DNA from: Alphaproteobacteria bacterium
GTDB taxonomy: Bacteria; Pseudomonadota; Alphaproteobacteria; RF32; UBA3637
Assembly: GCA_017414845.1 (NCBI GenBank)
Contig: JAFQJY010000050.1
Span: 1-10,735 of the forward strand
Length of the DNA: 10,735 bases
Reading direction: 5' to 3'
The notes under the pieces are model-generated. The model did no database searches. It saw only the letters and a list, made by a program, of their open reading frames with translations, and was not told the DNA's origin. Position numbers and translations under genes: made by a program. Positions 1 through 6,022 of this stretch are shown here, piece by piece (position 1 is the first letter of the stretch; every line of letters starts with the position of its first letter).

Positions 1-2306
1 ATCCGTCGGCGGCCAGTCTTCATTGTGGGCATTGGTATAACTACGGTGTCACGGATACTTGGGCACGATTTAAAAGAATGCAGGGATATAATGTCTTTCA
101 TCCGCAAGGTTTTGATGCGTTCGGTTTGCCGGCAGAAAACTATGCCATCAAGACGGGAATTCATCCTAAGGATTCAACAAACGCCTGTATTAAAACAATG
201 TTGGAACAATACAATTCCATGGGGGGCAGTTATGATTTAAATTATTTTCTGTCTACCTGTGATGAAGAATACTATAAATGGACACAATGGATTTTTGAAA
301 AACTCTTTGAAAAGGGACTGGCGTATCAGAAAGAAGCCCCTGTGAACTGGTGTCCGAGTTGTCAAACCGTTTTGGCAAACGAACAGGTTATTGACGGGTG
401 TTGCGAACGGTGTAAATCCGAAGTTCAACAACGTAAAATGAAACAGTGGTTCTTTAAAATTACAGAGTACGCTGACGAACTTTTAAAAGATATTGATAGT
501 CTTGAATGGCCTGAAAAAACAAAAAAGATTCAGAAAAACTGGATTGGTAAATCAACCGGTTCTTTAATTACTTTTGAAATTGATAACGGTATGAAATTAC
601 AGGCCTTCACGACCCGTGCCGATACACTTTACGGTTTAAGTTATGTGGTGATTGCGCCGGAGCATGAGGCTGTTGCGTCGTTGACGAAACCTGAATATAA
701 GGCAGAGGTAGAGGCTTATTTGGAAAAGGCAACCAAGACAAGTGAAATTGACCGTATGTCCACAGAACGTGAAAGAACGGGGGTTTTTACGGGATCCTAT
801 GCCGTCAATCCCGTCAACGGACAAAAAGTGCCTGTTTGGGTGGCAGATTATGTGATTGCTACTTATGGAACAGGGTTTGTGATGGCTGTTCCTGCACATG
901 ATGAACGGGACTATGATTTCGCCGTCAAGTACAATCTGCCGATTACACGTGTCATTGTGGATAAAGACGGAAATGAACAGGATTTACCGTTCTGTGAACA
1001 TGGTAAATTGGTGAACAGTGAAGAATTTTCCGGTATGACAACGGAGGAAGCCATTCCTGCTATTGTTAAAAAGTTGGCAGGCGCAGGAAACGGCGAACTG
1101 ACGACAATGTTCCGTCTGCGTGATTGGTTGATTTCAAGACAGAGATATTGGGGTGCGCCCATTCCTGTTATCCACTGTCCGAAGTGCGGTGCCGTTTTGG
1201 TGCCGGAGGAAGAATTGCCTGTTAAATTACCCTATGATGTGGAGTTCAGACCGGACGGCGAATCGCCTCTTGCAAGATGCGACGAATTTATGAATGTCAA
1301 ATGCCCCAAATGCGGCGGAGATGCCAAAAGAGATCCGGACACAATGGATACTTTCGTGGATTCATCATGGTATTTCTTGCGTTTTCCGGATAATAAAAAT
1401 GATAAGGAAGCCTTTGATCGTGAAAAAATCAACAAAATGTTGCCCGTAGATAAATATGTCGGCGGACAGGAACATGCTACCATGCATTTGCTGTACGCTC
1501 GTTTCTTTACAAAGGCACTTCGTGATATGGGCTATTTGGATTTTGATGAGCCTTTTAAATCTCTGGTTCATCAGGGGATTATTTTGGGTTCGGACGGACA
1601 GAAAATGTCTAAATCTAAGGGCAATACAATCAATCCTGACGGTTATATTCAAAAATTCGGTTCGGATGTTTTGCGTATGTATTTAGAGTTCGCCTTTGCT
1701 TATACGGAAGGCGGTCCGTGGAGTGATGCCGGTATTGAATCTATGGCTCGTTTTGTGAAAAGAGTGGAAAACCTGTTTGAAAAAGCAAGAGAAGTTTCTG
1801 ATGCAGGTAATGTGATGGGGACGGCTGAAAGCGAACTGAACTATATCCGCCACTTTACCATTAAATCCGTCGGTCACGATATGGACGGTTTCCAGTTTAA
1901 TACATCTCTTGCGAGAATGATGGAATACTTAAATGCGCTGAGTAAATATGTGCAGGGAACGACTGTCAATAAAGCATTCTTGGGCGAATGTTTAAGAACT
2001 TATGTGTTATTGTTGGCACCTTTTGCCCCTCATTTTTCCGAGGAGTTATGGGAAAGTATCGGTGAAAAAGGGTCTGTCTTTAATGAACCGTGGCCTGCGT
2101 TTGACGAGGGCGTTCTGTCTGCTCGGGAAAAAACTATCGTCATTCAAATCAACGGTAAACTGAAAGGTCAAATAAAGGTTGCGCCGGATTGTCCTGAGGA
2201 CGAGGTAAAACAAAAAGCCATCGCCGAAGTTGAGGCTATTCTTGCCGGTCGGGAAATAAAGAAAACCATTTATGTCCCGAATAAGTTGGTCAGTATCGTT
2301 GTCTGA
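1..2306 (+). CDS. leuS: Leucyl-tRNA synthetase (class I), 5' end outside the window
   Basis: LeuRS charges tRNA-Leu with leucine in the cytoplasm and edits mischarged tRNA. The reading frame is open from base 3, before any start codon, so the N-terminus is missing; about 767 residues are visible and perhaps 30-50 are lost. The class I HIGH motif reads HCGH (21-32) and KMSKS is perfect (1602-1616). The CP1 editing domain is present, with TTRADTLYG (usually TTRPDTLFG) near 609 and VPAHDERD near 890. Cysteine pairs CPSC (351-362) and CCERC (399-413), plus two later CPKCG knuckles near 1176 and 1303, look like zinc-binding ribbons. DSSWYFLRF and the C-terminal domain (INGKLKGQ, ending near [13 protein letters not shown]) are intact. 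No terminator is obvious after the stop, so the downstream kinase may be co-transcribed. The HCGHWYNYG and [12 protein letters not shown] context is not the alphaproteobacterial type I would expect. Confidence 0.97.
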   Translation, partial: PSAASLHCGHWYNYGVTDTWARFKRMQGYNVFHPQGFDAFGLPAENYAIKTGIHPKDSTNACIKTMLEQYNSMGGSYDLNYFLSTCDEEYYKWTQWIFEKLFEKGLAYQKEAPVNWCPSCQTVLANEQVIDGCCERCKSEVQQRKMKQWFFKITEYADELLKDIDSLEWPEKTKKIQKNWIGKSTGSLITFEIDNGMKLQAFTTRADTLYGLSYVVIAPEHEAVASLTKPEYKAEVEAYLEKATKTSEIDRMSTERERTGVFTGSYAVNPVNGQKVPVWVADYVIATYGTGFVMAVPAHDERDYDFAVKYNLPITRVIVDKDGNEQDLPFCEHGKLVNSEEFSGMTTEEAIPAIVKKLAGAGNGELTTMFRLRDWLISRQRYWGAPIPVIHCPKCGAVLVPEEELPVKLPYDVEFRPDGESPLARCDEFMNVKCPKCGGDAKRDPDTMDTFVDSSWYFLRFPDNKNDKEAFDREKINKMLPVDKYVGGQEHATMHLLYARFFTKALRDMGYLDFDEPFKSLVHQGIILGSDGQKMSKSKGNTINPDGYIQKFGSDVLRMYLEFAFAYTEGGPWSDAGIESMARFVKRVENLFEKAREVSDAGNVMGTAESELNYIRHFTIKSVGHDMDGFQFNTSLARMMEYLNALSKYVQGTTVNKAFLGECLRTYVLLLAPFAPHFSEELWESIGEKGSVFNEPWPAFDEGVLSAREKTIVIQINGKLKGQIKVAPDCPEDEVKQKAIAEVEAILAGREIKKTIYVPNKLVSIVV

Positions 2307-2433
2307 GAACAATTATGAAAAAGTCGGAAAGTTTTTGGGTTCGCTTGTTTGTTTTTTAAACTAAATCGGCAGACGGTACCTGACAGATAAAGTTATTTCG
2401 GAGTATCATTTTTTTACACCTGATGAGAATGAG

Positions 2434-3297
2434 TTGTGTAATCTTATTCGTGTTTCTTTAAAAGAAGTTGATAATGTTAAGTCTATACAGACAATTCAAA
2501 CAGGATGGACGAATATCACAATGGATGTTGAAGGGGAAACACAGAATTATATTTTTAGATTTCCCCGTAATTTGTTCTTTGCAAAAATGATGATAAAAGA
2601 TTGTCTGTTTTGTCAGTTTTTAAAGAATAAGGTTTCCATAGCCGTTCCGGACATGCAACTTAAATTAAATAATAATCGTCCTTTTTCCGTTCATCCGAAA
2701 ATAAAAGGTGTATCCTTACTTTCTGAAATGGATAAAATAACAACCGCAGAGCAAGCCGACATCGTAAATGATTTAAGTGTCTTTTTATCACAACTGCACA
2801 CCATTCCCGTAGAGTACAGACCGGATGAGATAGAAGAAACACTGGGTGAATTTTTGGACGGTCTTGCAAGTGTACATAACGGCGATTATGAGTTTGCCTA
2901 TCACGACGCTTTGCGTGAGATGGAGAAAAATCCTTTAAATCTAAGAATTGTACATGGGGATTTTCATCCCGGGAATGTTTTAATCAATGAAGGGCGAGTC
3001 AACGGTGTGATAGATTTTGCTTTTGCCTCTGTGTCGGATAATCACGCAGATTTAGGGCGTTTTTTAGGGCGCTCCAATCCGCTGCTGGCTGGCGCGTTGA
3101 TTGAAGCATATCAGTATCAGACAAAAACTATATGTGATTTAAGAAAAATTCACGAAGTCGCAGAAGTCTTTAAATATGTTGAATACAAATATGTTCAGTA
3201 TATGCAGTCCTACCATCCGGAAATAAATATTCCGGCATCTGTTTTGCAAATGGCTCAGCAGGGAGAAGAAAGGTACGCACAAAAGGCTTCAAGTTAA
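2434..3297 (+). CDS. APH/choline kinase-fold phosphotransferase, start uncertain
   Basis: This protein has the aminoglycoside phosphotransferase/choline kinase fold and probably phosphorylates a small hydroxylated molecule with ATP in the cytoplasm; the substrate cannot be read from the sequence. Counting from the TTG at 2434 (287 aa), the N-lobe has TGWTN (23-27) and YIFRFPRN (39-46). The catalytic Brenner motif HGDFHPGN is at 174-181, and the metal-binding Asp is in VIDFAFAS (192-199). The frame stays open upstream to a stop at 2362 but contains no ATG, GTG or TTG before 2434. The upstream translation (YLTDKVISEYHFFTPDENE) looks like real protein and would complete the usual N-terminal helix. 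The true start may therefore be CTG at 2380 (305 aa) or another rare codon. No convincing Shine-Dalgarno is seen for either start. It lies 127 bases after leuS and converges on the next gene with 23 bases between the stops. Confidence 0.8.
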   Translation: MCNLIRVSLKEVDNVKSIQTIQTGWTNITMDVEGETQNYIFRFPRNLFFAKMMIKDCLFCQFLKNKVSIAVPDMQLKLNNNRPFSVHPKIKGVSLLSEMDKITTAEQADIVNDLSVFLSQLHTIPVEYRPDEIEETLGEFLDGLASVHNGDYEFAYHDALREMEKNPLNLRIVHGDFHPGNVLINEGRVNGVIDFAFASVSDNHADLGRFLGRSNPLLAGALIEAYQYQTKTICDLRKIHEVAEVFKYVEYKYVQYMQSYHPEINIPASVLQMAQQGEERYAQKASS

Positions 3298-3320
3298 AAG
3301 TATCTTTACCCCGAAAATTT

Positions 3321-3725
3321 TTAAAAGCGGTCTTTTGGGTGCTTTTTAATTAAATATGCGATTTTTTCCAGCGCGTTTGGATTTCTTAAAACGCTTTTCT
3401 TAAAACATTCTTTTTCTTCTTCGGAAGATTTTACATAGGCGACAATTCCCGAAAGAATAGTATTGAATTTTTTACGGGCGGTAATATCGTTTTTTGTTGT
3501 CAGAGAAGGAAATTCCGGTTGAGTATAAGGGACACCTTCCAGCATATAATATGCAGAAAATGCCAGCGGTTGGACAGAAAAAGGATTTATCCTTTCTCCG
3601 GATTGCCTATGCGAGGAATAGTCGTCGGCGACATCATTCAGATTGGTAAGAAATTCTTTCTTTTCTTCCGGTTTTAGGGTACGGAGCATTATCGCCAAGT
3701 CAGAAGAAGATTTTTTCGGTTCCAT
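3321..3725 (-). CDS. Hypothetical protein, 134 aa
   Basis: I do not recognise this protein. It is charged and soluble-looking, with no signal peptide or membrane segment. Lys/Glu-rich stretches (for example PEEKKEFLTNLNDVADDY and SSEEEKECFKKS) suggest mostly helical structure, and the C-terminus is basic. The ATG is supported by an AAGGAG Shine-Dalgarno six bases upstream on the minus strand (3732-3737), and a TTGACA-17-TTTAAT promoter lies just beyond it. It is transcribed away from the cysteine-rich secreted protein gene, with only 161 bases between the two starts. It is real coding sequence on the strength of start signals and length, but its role is unknown. Confidence 0.75.
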   Translation of the reverse strand: MEPKKSSSDLAIMLRTLKPEEKKEFLTNLNDVADDYSSHRQSGERINPFSVQPLAFSAYYMLEGVPYTQPEFPSLTTKNDITARKKFNTILSGIVAYVKSSEEEKECFKKSVLRNPNALEKIAYLIKKHPKDRF

Positions 3726-3750
3726 TTATTTCTCCTTTTATCGCAAGTTC

Positions 3751-3779
3751 ATTAAAACACAAAGAGAAAGATTTGTCAA
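3751..3779 (-). promoter_or_regulatory. Sigma70-type promoter for the hypothetical gene ending at 3321
   Basis: On the minus strand a perfect -35 TTGACA (complement of 3774-3779) is followed by a 17-base spacer and TTTAAT (complement of 3751-3756). This places the start about 20 bases before the Shine-Dalgarno of the 134-aa gene. It lies back to back with the plus-strand promoter at 3826. Confidence 0.7.
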
Positions 3780-3825
3780 TGTAATTTATAAATCTTGTTT
3801 TTTGCCGTATGTGTTCTGAAATTTT

Positions 3826-3854
3826 TTGACAAGGAACAGGAATATGTGTATCAT
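3826..3854 (+). promoter_or_regulatory. Sigma70-type promoter for the cysteine-rich protein and galE
   Basis: A perfect -35 TTGACA (3826-3831), a 17-base spacer and a -10 TATCAT (3849-3854) predict a start near 3861. The leader is about 26 bases and contains AAAGGAGA (3873-3880), six bases before the ATG. As no terminator separates them, this promoter probably also serves galE. Confidence 0.75.
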
Positions 3855-3886
3855 CACATCATGTTTATGATTAAAGGAGATATCTG

Positions 3887-4240
3887 ATGAAAAAACTTTT
3901 GGTATTGTTTTGTCTTGCATCTTGTTCCGTCAGTCATACGACTGCCCTTAAACATTGTCCGACGGGAAAAGGATTCGGACAGATGATTTTTGATGAAAAT
4001 TGTCTTTCCTGTACGGCAGATGAAAAAATCCTGACAGCCCCGAACGGGAAAGGGATGTCTTGCTGTCCGAACGGTTCTGACAGTGTGGCTTGGAATGGTG
4101 AGGCGTATGTTTGTTGTGGCGACGGGCTTGTAGCGACGGTTGTTCCTGACAGAGATGACAGTATTTGCTGTCCTGCCGGAACAAAAGAGGCTGTCTGGAA
4201 TAAAAACGAGGGCTTTTTAGCATATTCTTGTGGACAATGA
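3887..4240 (+). CDS. Secreted cysteine-rich small protein with CC repeats
   Basis: This 117-aa protein begins with a short export signal (MKKLLVLFCLASC). LASC at residues 10-13 fits a lipobox, so it could be a lipoprotein anchored at Cys13; cleavage by signal peptidase I around TTA (18-20) is the alternative. After that the chain has ten cysteines: C24, C39, C42, the pairs C59-C60, C76-C77 and C94-C95, and C115. The three CC pairs are spaced 17 and 18 residues apart, and two start CCPxG (CCPNG, CCPAG). Tryptophan-Asn also recurs between them (AWNG, VWNK). This looks like a repeated disulfide-bonded module for the periplasm or cell surface. I know no named family for it. The start is fixed by AAAGGAGA six bases upstream and a strong promoter. 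galE follows 21 bases after its stop. Confidence 0.85.
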   Translation: MKKLLVLFCLASCSVSHTTALKHCPTGKGFGQMIFDENCLSCTADEKILTAPNGKGMSCCPNGSDSVAWNGEAYVCCGDGLVATVVPDRDDSICCPAGTKEAVWNKNEGFLAYSCGQ

Positions 4241-4261
4241 AATAATGATACGGGTAAAAAA

Positions 4262-5230
4262 ATGCATATTTTAGTTATCGGTGGAGCGGGATATATCGGT
4301 TCTCATGTTGTTAAGGAACTTTTGAAAAACGGGGATAAAGTGACGGTTTATGATGATTTATCTACCGGACAGGAAATCAACTTATTTTCTCAAGCCCGTT
4401 TTATAAAAGGCTCTATTCTGGATGTGGAAACATTGGCACAGGCTATGGCAGATTCCGTTGACGGTGTCATTTTTTTAGCCGGTAAAAAAGCAGTCGGCGA
4501 ATCTATGGATTATCCTGAAAAGTATGCCGAAACAAATTTAATCGGTGCCGTCAATGTCTTAAACACAATGGTAAAATACGGAATAACAAAATTCATTTTT
4601 TCGTCATCGGCATCTGTTTACGGTTCTCCTTGCTATCTGCCTGTTGATGAAAAGCACACTTTAAATCCGATGAGTTTTTACGGCTTTACAAAATTGGAAA
4701 CAGAGCGTCTGCTTAAATGGTATAGCGATTTAAAAGGTGTTCGGTTTGTGGCTCTTCGGTATTTCAATGCTGTCGGTTATGATGCCGACGGAGAAATAAA
4801 AGGTTTAGAAAAAAATCCGCAAAATTTACTGCCGATTATTATGGAAGTTGCCATAAAAAAACGTCCTGCTTTAAGTATTTTCGGAAATGATTATGATACG
4901 CAGGACGGGACATGTGTTCGGGATTATATTCATGTGACGGATTTGGCTGTCGGACATCTAAAGGCATTAGCCTATCTTGATAACGGCGGGACAAGCGATG
5001 TTATGAATTTAGGAACGGGAAAAGGAATTTCTGTCTTGGAAATGCTTCAAAAAACACAGGAAATTATCGGTGAAAATTTACCTCATGTTTTTGAAGAACG
5101 TCGTGCAGGTGACCCTGCGGAAGTTATTGCTTCTGCCGATAAAGCAAATCGTCTTTTAAATTGGACGGCAACGCATAGCGATTTGGAAAATATTATTCGG
5201 ACGACATGGAATGCCTATCGGAATGTGTGA
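4262..5230 (+). CDS. galE: UDP-glucose 4-epimerase (extended SDR family)
   Basis: The enzyme interconverts UDP-glucose and UDP-galactose with tightly bound NAD, supplying galactose for surface polysaccharide or feeding the Leloir pathway. The 322-aa protein starts with the NAD-binding GGAGYIGS (7-14). SSSASVYG (114-121) supplies the catalytic Ser/Thr region, and the Tyr-Lys pair is Y140-x3-K144 in YGFTK. RYFNAVG (166-172), the substrate-loop signature DGTCVRDYIHV (215-225) and MNLGTGKG (248-255) are all typical of GalE. One departure is FLAGKKAVGES where HFAGLKAVGES is usual. Length is slightly below the usual 328-338. The Shine-Dalgarno is weak, consistent with translation coupled to the cysteine-rich gene ending 21 bases upstream. 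The transcript should end at the terminator at 5314-5347. Confidence 0.93.
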   Translation: MHILVIGGAGYIGSHVVKELLKNGDKVTVYDDLSTGQEINLFSQARFIKGSILDVETLAQAMADSVDGVIFLAGKKAVGESMDYPEKYAETNLIGAVNVLNTMVKYGITKFIFSSSASVYGSPCYLPVDEKHTLNPMSFYGFTKLETERLLKWYSDLKGVRFVALRYFNAVGYDADGEIKGLEKNPQNLLPIIMEVAIKKRPALSIFGNDYDTQDGTCVRDYIHVTDLAVGHLKALAYLDNGGTSDVMNLGTGKGISVLEMLQKTQEIIGENLPHVFEERRAGDPAEVIASADKANRLLNWTATHSDLENIIRTTWNAYRNV

Positions 5231-5250
5231 ACGGTTCTAAAACTTTTTTT

Positions 5251-5350
5251 GGGGGGAGTGTTTGAATATATTGAATAAAAACGCCGATACACCATTTCGG
5301 TCTTTGTAACTCCCCCCGCTTTTGTGGTAAAAGCGGGGAATGTTTTTAAA
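5251..5350 (+). repeat. Copy 1 of the G6/C6-stem repeat, after galE
   Basis: This 100-base block matches 5677-5776 at 90 of 100 positions. GGGGGGAGT (5251-5259) can pair perfectly with ACTCCCCCC (5309-5317). Between them CCG-(11 bases)-CGG forms a small stem whose loop (5287-5297) differs almost completely from the other copy. The block ends in an intrinsic terminator. Unlike the other two copies, this one has no promoter in front and lacks the upstream C-rich segment; it starts 20 bases after the galE stop. Confidence 0.9.
5314..5347 (+). terminator. Intrinsic terminator of the galE transcript
   Basis: CCCCGCTTTT (5314-5323), loop GTGGT, and AAAAGCGGGG (5329-5338) make a perfect 10-bp stem, followed by TGTTTTT. 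The first four C bases are shared with the alternative G6/C6 stem, so formation of that stem would weaken the terminator. Confidence 0.85.
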
Positions 5351-5391
5351 TAAAAGTTTTCTGTTTTTTTACTTTTTGGATAAGAAAGTTC

Positions 5392-5421
5392 TTGACATTT
5401 TTTTTGTTTTTAGGATAAAAT
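5392..5421 (+). promoter_or_regulatory. Promoter P1 of repeat unit 1
   Basis: TTGACA (5392-5397) is followed by an 18-base T-rich spacer and TAAAAT (5416-5421), giving a predicted start near 5428. The arrangement and the sequence downstream recur 189 bases later at P2. An imperfect palindrome, CCTTTGT (5423-5429) and ACAAGGG (5442-5448), sits on the start site. Confidence 0.65.
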
Positions 5422-5454
5422 ACCTTTGTTCTTTGTAAAAGACAAGGGATTGAG

Positions 5455-5484
5455 ATGACAGAGTCTCTCAAATGGTTCCTCTGA
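5455..5484 (+). CDS. Possible 9-aa leader peptide in unit 1
   Basis: The ATG at 5455 is preceded by AAGGGA (5444-5449) with five bases between, a good Shine-Dalgarno. It encodes MTESLKWFL and stops just before the G6 arm at 5486, so a ribosome at the stop would mask that arm. In unit 2 the aligned start codon is ATT. Such a short frame can easily arise by chance. Confidence 0.2.
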   Translation: MTESLKWFL

Positions 5485-5485
5485 C

Positions 5486-5545
5486 GGGGGGAGCTTTTAA
5501 ATACATTACATTCAATACCTTTTTGGTTTTTACTAAACTCCCCCC
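5486..5545 (+). repeat. Copy 2 of the G6/C6-stem repeat (diverged)
   Basis: This copy shares the outer GGGGGGAG and CTCCCCCC arms and the layout of copies 1 and 3, including a GGT-(T-rich)-AACTCCCCCC end. It is 60 rather than 67 bases and clearly diverged inside. A weaker C-rich partner (TTCCTC, around 5475-5480) lies upstream of the G6 arm. Confidence 0.7.
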
Positions 5546-5580
5546 ACCTTTGTGATTAAATTTTTATACATTAAAACTTC

Positions 5581-5608
5581 TTGACATTTTTTATTTTTGG
5601 AATAAGAT
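5581..5608 (+). promoter_or_regulatory. Promoter P2 of repeat unit 2, upstream of the HTH gene
   Basis: TTGACA (5581-5586), a 16-base spacer and TAAGAT (5603-5608) predict a start near 5615 and a leader of about 175 bases before the HTH gene. The palindrome CTTGT (5612-5616) and ACAAG (5629-5633) covers the start site, matching the one at P1. This could be an operator for the HTH protein, but that is inference. Confidence 0.65.
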
Positions 5609-5625
5609 ACACTTGTTCTTTGTAG

Positions 5626-5700
5626 ATGACAAGGAATGAGATTACAAAGTCTCCCGATAAATGCATTCCCCCCGATGGGGGGAGTGTTCGAATATATTGA
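5626..5700 (+). CDS. Possible 24-aa leader peptide in unit 2
   Basis: This frame runs from ATG 5626 to TGA 5698-5700 and encodes MTRNEITKSPDKCIPPDGGS followed by VRIY. It crosses segments 1 and 2 of the putative attenuator, so translation would disrupt their pairing. There is no Shine-Dalgarno before the ATG. The internal ITKS aligns with MTES of the unit 1 peptide in the same frame. It may be chance. Confidence 0.15.
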   Translation: MTRNEITKSPDKCIPPDGGSVRIY

Positions 5701-5776
5701 ATAAGAACGCCGGTCATTTATCACGGTCTTTGTAACTCCCCCCGCTTTTGTGGTAAAAGCGGGGAATGTTTTTAAA
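5677..5776 (+). repeat. Copy 3 of the G6/C6-stem repeat, before the HTH gene
   Basis: This block is identical to copy 1 (5251-5350) at 90 of 100 positions; the last 52 bases are identical. Eight of the ten differences fall in the 11-base loop at 5713-5723, between CCG and CGG. The other two are single changes at 5689 and 5705. This copy follows a C6 segment that can pair with its G6 arm. Confidence 0.9.
5740..5773 (+). terminator. Intrinsic terminator in front of the HTH gene
   Basis: A perfect 10-bp stem, CCCCGCTTTT (5740-5749) with AAAAGCGGGG (5755-5764), loop GTGGT, is followed by TGTTTTT. It is identical to the galE terminator but sits between a promoter and a ribosome binding site, which suggests conditional termination. 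Confidence 0.8.
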
Positions 5777-5788
5777 AAGGAGTATTTT

Positions 5789-6019
5789 ATGAGCCGTCAC
5801 AGTAAAATGTTTAACCGATATATGCGTCAGGAAATTGCCGAGCAACTTTTGTTGGCATGTCGTCAGAAAAAATGGAAACCGGAGGATTTAGCCCGTCATT
5901 CGGGAGAAGATTTAGAACGTATCAATAAAGTTCTTTTTAAACAAACAGACATAACATTGACATTTCTTGTCAATGTCGTTATCGCATTAGAAAAAAATAT
6001 GCACATTATGATTTATTGA
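5789..6019 (+). CDS. Small helix-turn-helix protein (XRE/HigA-like)
   Basis: This 76-aa protein is probably a DNA-binding regulator. Residues about 16-70 fit a Cro/CI-type HTH: IAEQLLLACRQKKWKPEDLA forms helices 1 and 2, then RHSGEDLERINKVLF in the position of the recognition helix, then LTFLVNVVIALEKNMHI as the closing helices. The ATG at 5789 is chosen because AAGGAG lies six bases upstream; a longer frame from GTG 5750 would begin inside the terminator loop. It follows the structured leader and two promoters with shared palindromes, so autoregulation is plausible. Its stop is three bases from the stop of the convergent MazG-like gene. No toxin gene is adjacent on the same strand, so a toxin-antitoxin role is not supported. 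The HTH assignment is by pattern only. Confidence 0.75.
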   Translation: MSRHSKMFNRYMRQEIAEQLLLACRQKKWKPEDLARHSGEDLERINKVLFKQTDITLTFLVNVVIALEKNMHIMIY

Positions 6020-6022
6020 GGA

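Larger units (their letters stand above)
5428..5560 (+). ncRNA. Candidate structured RNA or leader, unit 1
   Basis: This is the region expected to be transcribed from P1. It contains a small hairpin GAGAT-(6)-GTCTC (5452-5456 with 5463-5467), repeated in unit 2, then a G6/C6 stem: GGGGGGAG (5486-5493) with CTCCCCCC (5538-5545). Inside that stem CC-TTTTT-GG occupies the place of the CCG-loop-CGG hairpin of the other copies. The strong terminator hairpin of copies 1 and 3 is absent; only a weak TTT/AAA stem and a run of T follow. It may be a decayed paralogue, a small RNA, or a leader read into unit 2. No RNA family is recognised. Confidence 0.4.
5615..5788 (+). promoter_or_regulatory. Candidate attenuator leader RNA of the HTH gene (unit 2)
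   Basis: Four segments can pair in alternative ways. Segment 1 is CATTCCCCCC (5664-5673); segment 2 is GGGGGGAGTG (5677-5686), 10 bp with a GAT loop and one G-T wobble. Segment 3 is ACTCCCCCCGCTTTT (5735-5749), and segment 4 is AAAAGCGGGG (5755-5764). Pairing 1:2 leaves the 3:4 terminator free to form; pairing 2:3 (9 bp perfect) takes four C bases from the terminator stem. A conserved GAGAT-(6)-GTCTC hairpin lies at 5638-5653. TTACAAAG (5642-5649) can also pair with CTTTGTA at 5618 or CTTTGTAA at 5728, adding a further switch. The HTH gene's Shine-Dalgarno AAGGAG (5777-5782) follows the T-run directly. The ligand or signal is unknown, and it could instead be a stand-alone small RNA with read-through. 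Confidence 0.55.

Noticed and set aside
25..240. 71-aa plus-strand frame at the window start
   Set aside because: It overlaps leuS in another frame; the leuS frame carries HCGH and continuous family similarity.
2315..2359. Short frame MKKSESFWVRLFVF after leuS as a gene or frameshifted start of the kinase
   Set aside because: Only 14 codons, and stops in both frames (2357 and 2362) mean a single frameshift cannot join it to the kinase.
3321..3350. AAAAGC ... GCTTTT palindrome between convergent genes as a terminator
   Set aside because: Six base pairs with a 12-base loop inside a coding end; too weak to call.
5533..5724. Minus-strand 63-aa frame
   Set aside because: It runs antisense through the repeats, lacks a ribosome binding site and shows no family resemblance.
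5251..5743. The G6-AGT/ACT-C6 arms as terminal inverted repeats of a small mobile element (MITE)
   Set aside because: Identity between copies 1 and 3 continues past the C6 arm through the terminator, so the arms are not the boundaries. No target duplication is seen and the units are oriented with promoters.
5251..5776. CRISPR array
   Set aside because: Only two near-identical copies, 100 bases long and 426 bases apart, with no regular short repeats or spacers and no cas genes.
5750..5788. N-terminal extension of the HTH protein from GTG 5750
   Set aside because: That start lies in the terminator loop without a Shine-Dalgarno; ATG 5789 has AAGGAG six bases upstream.
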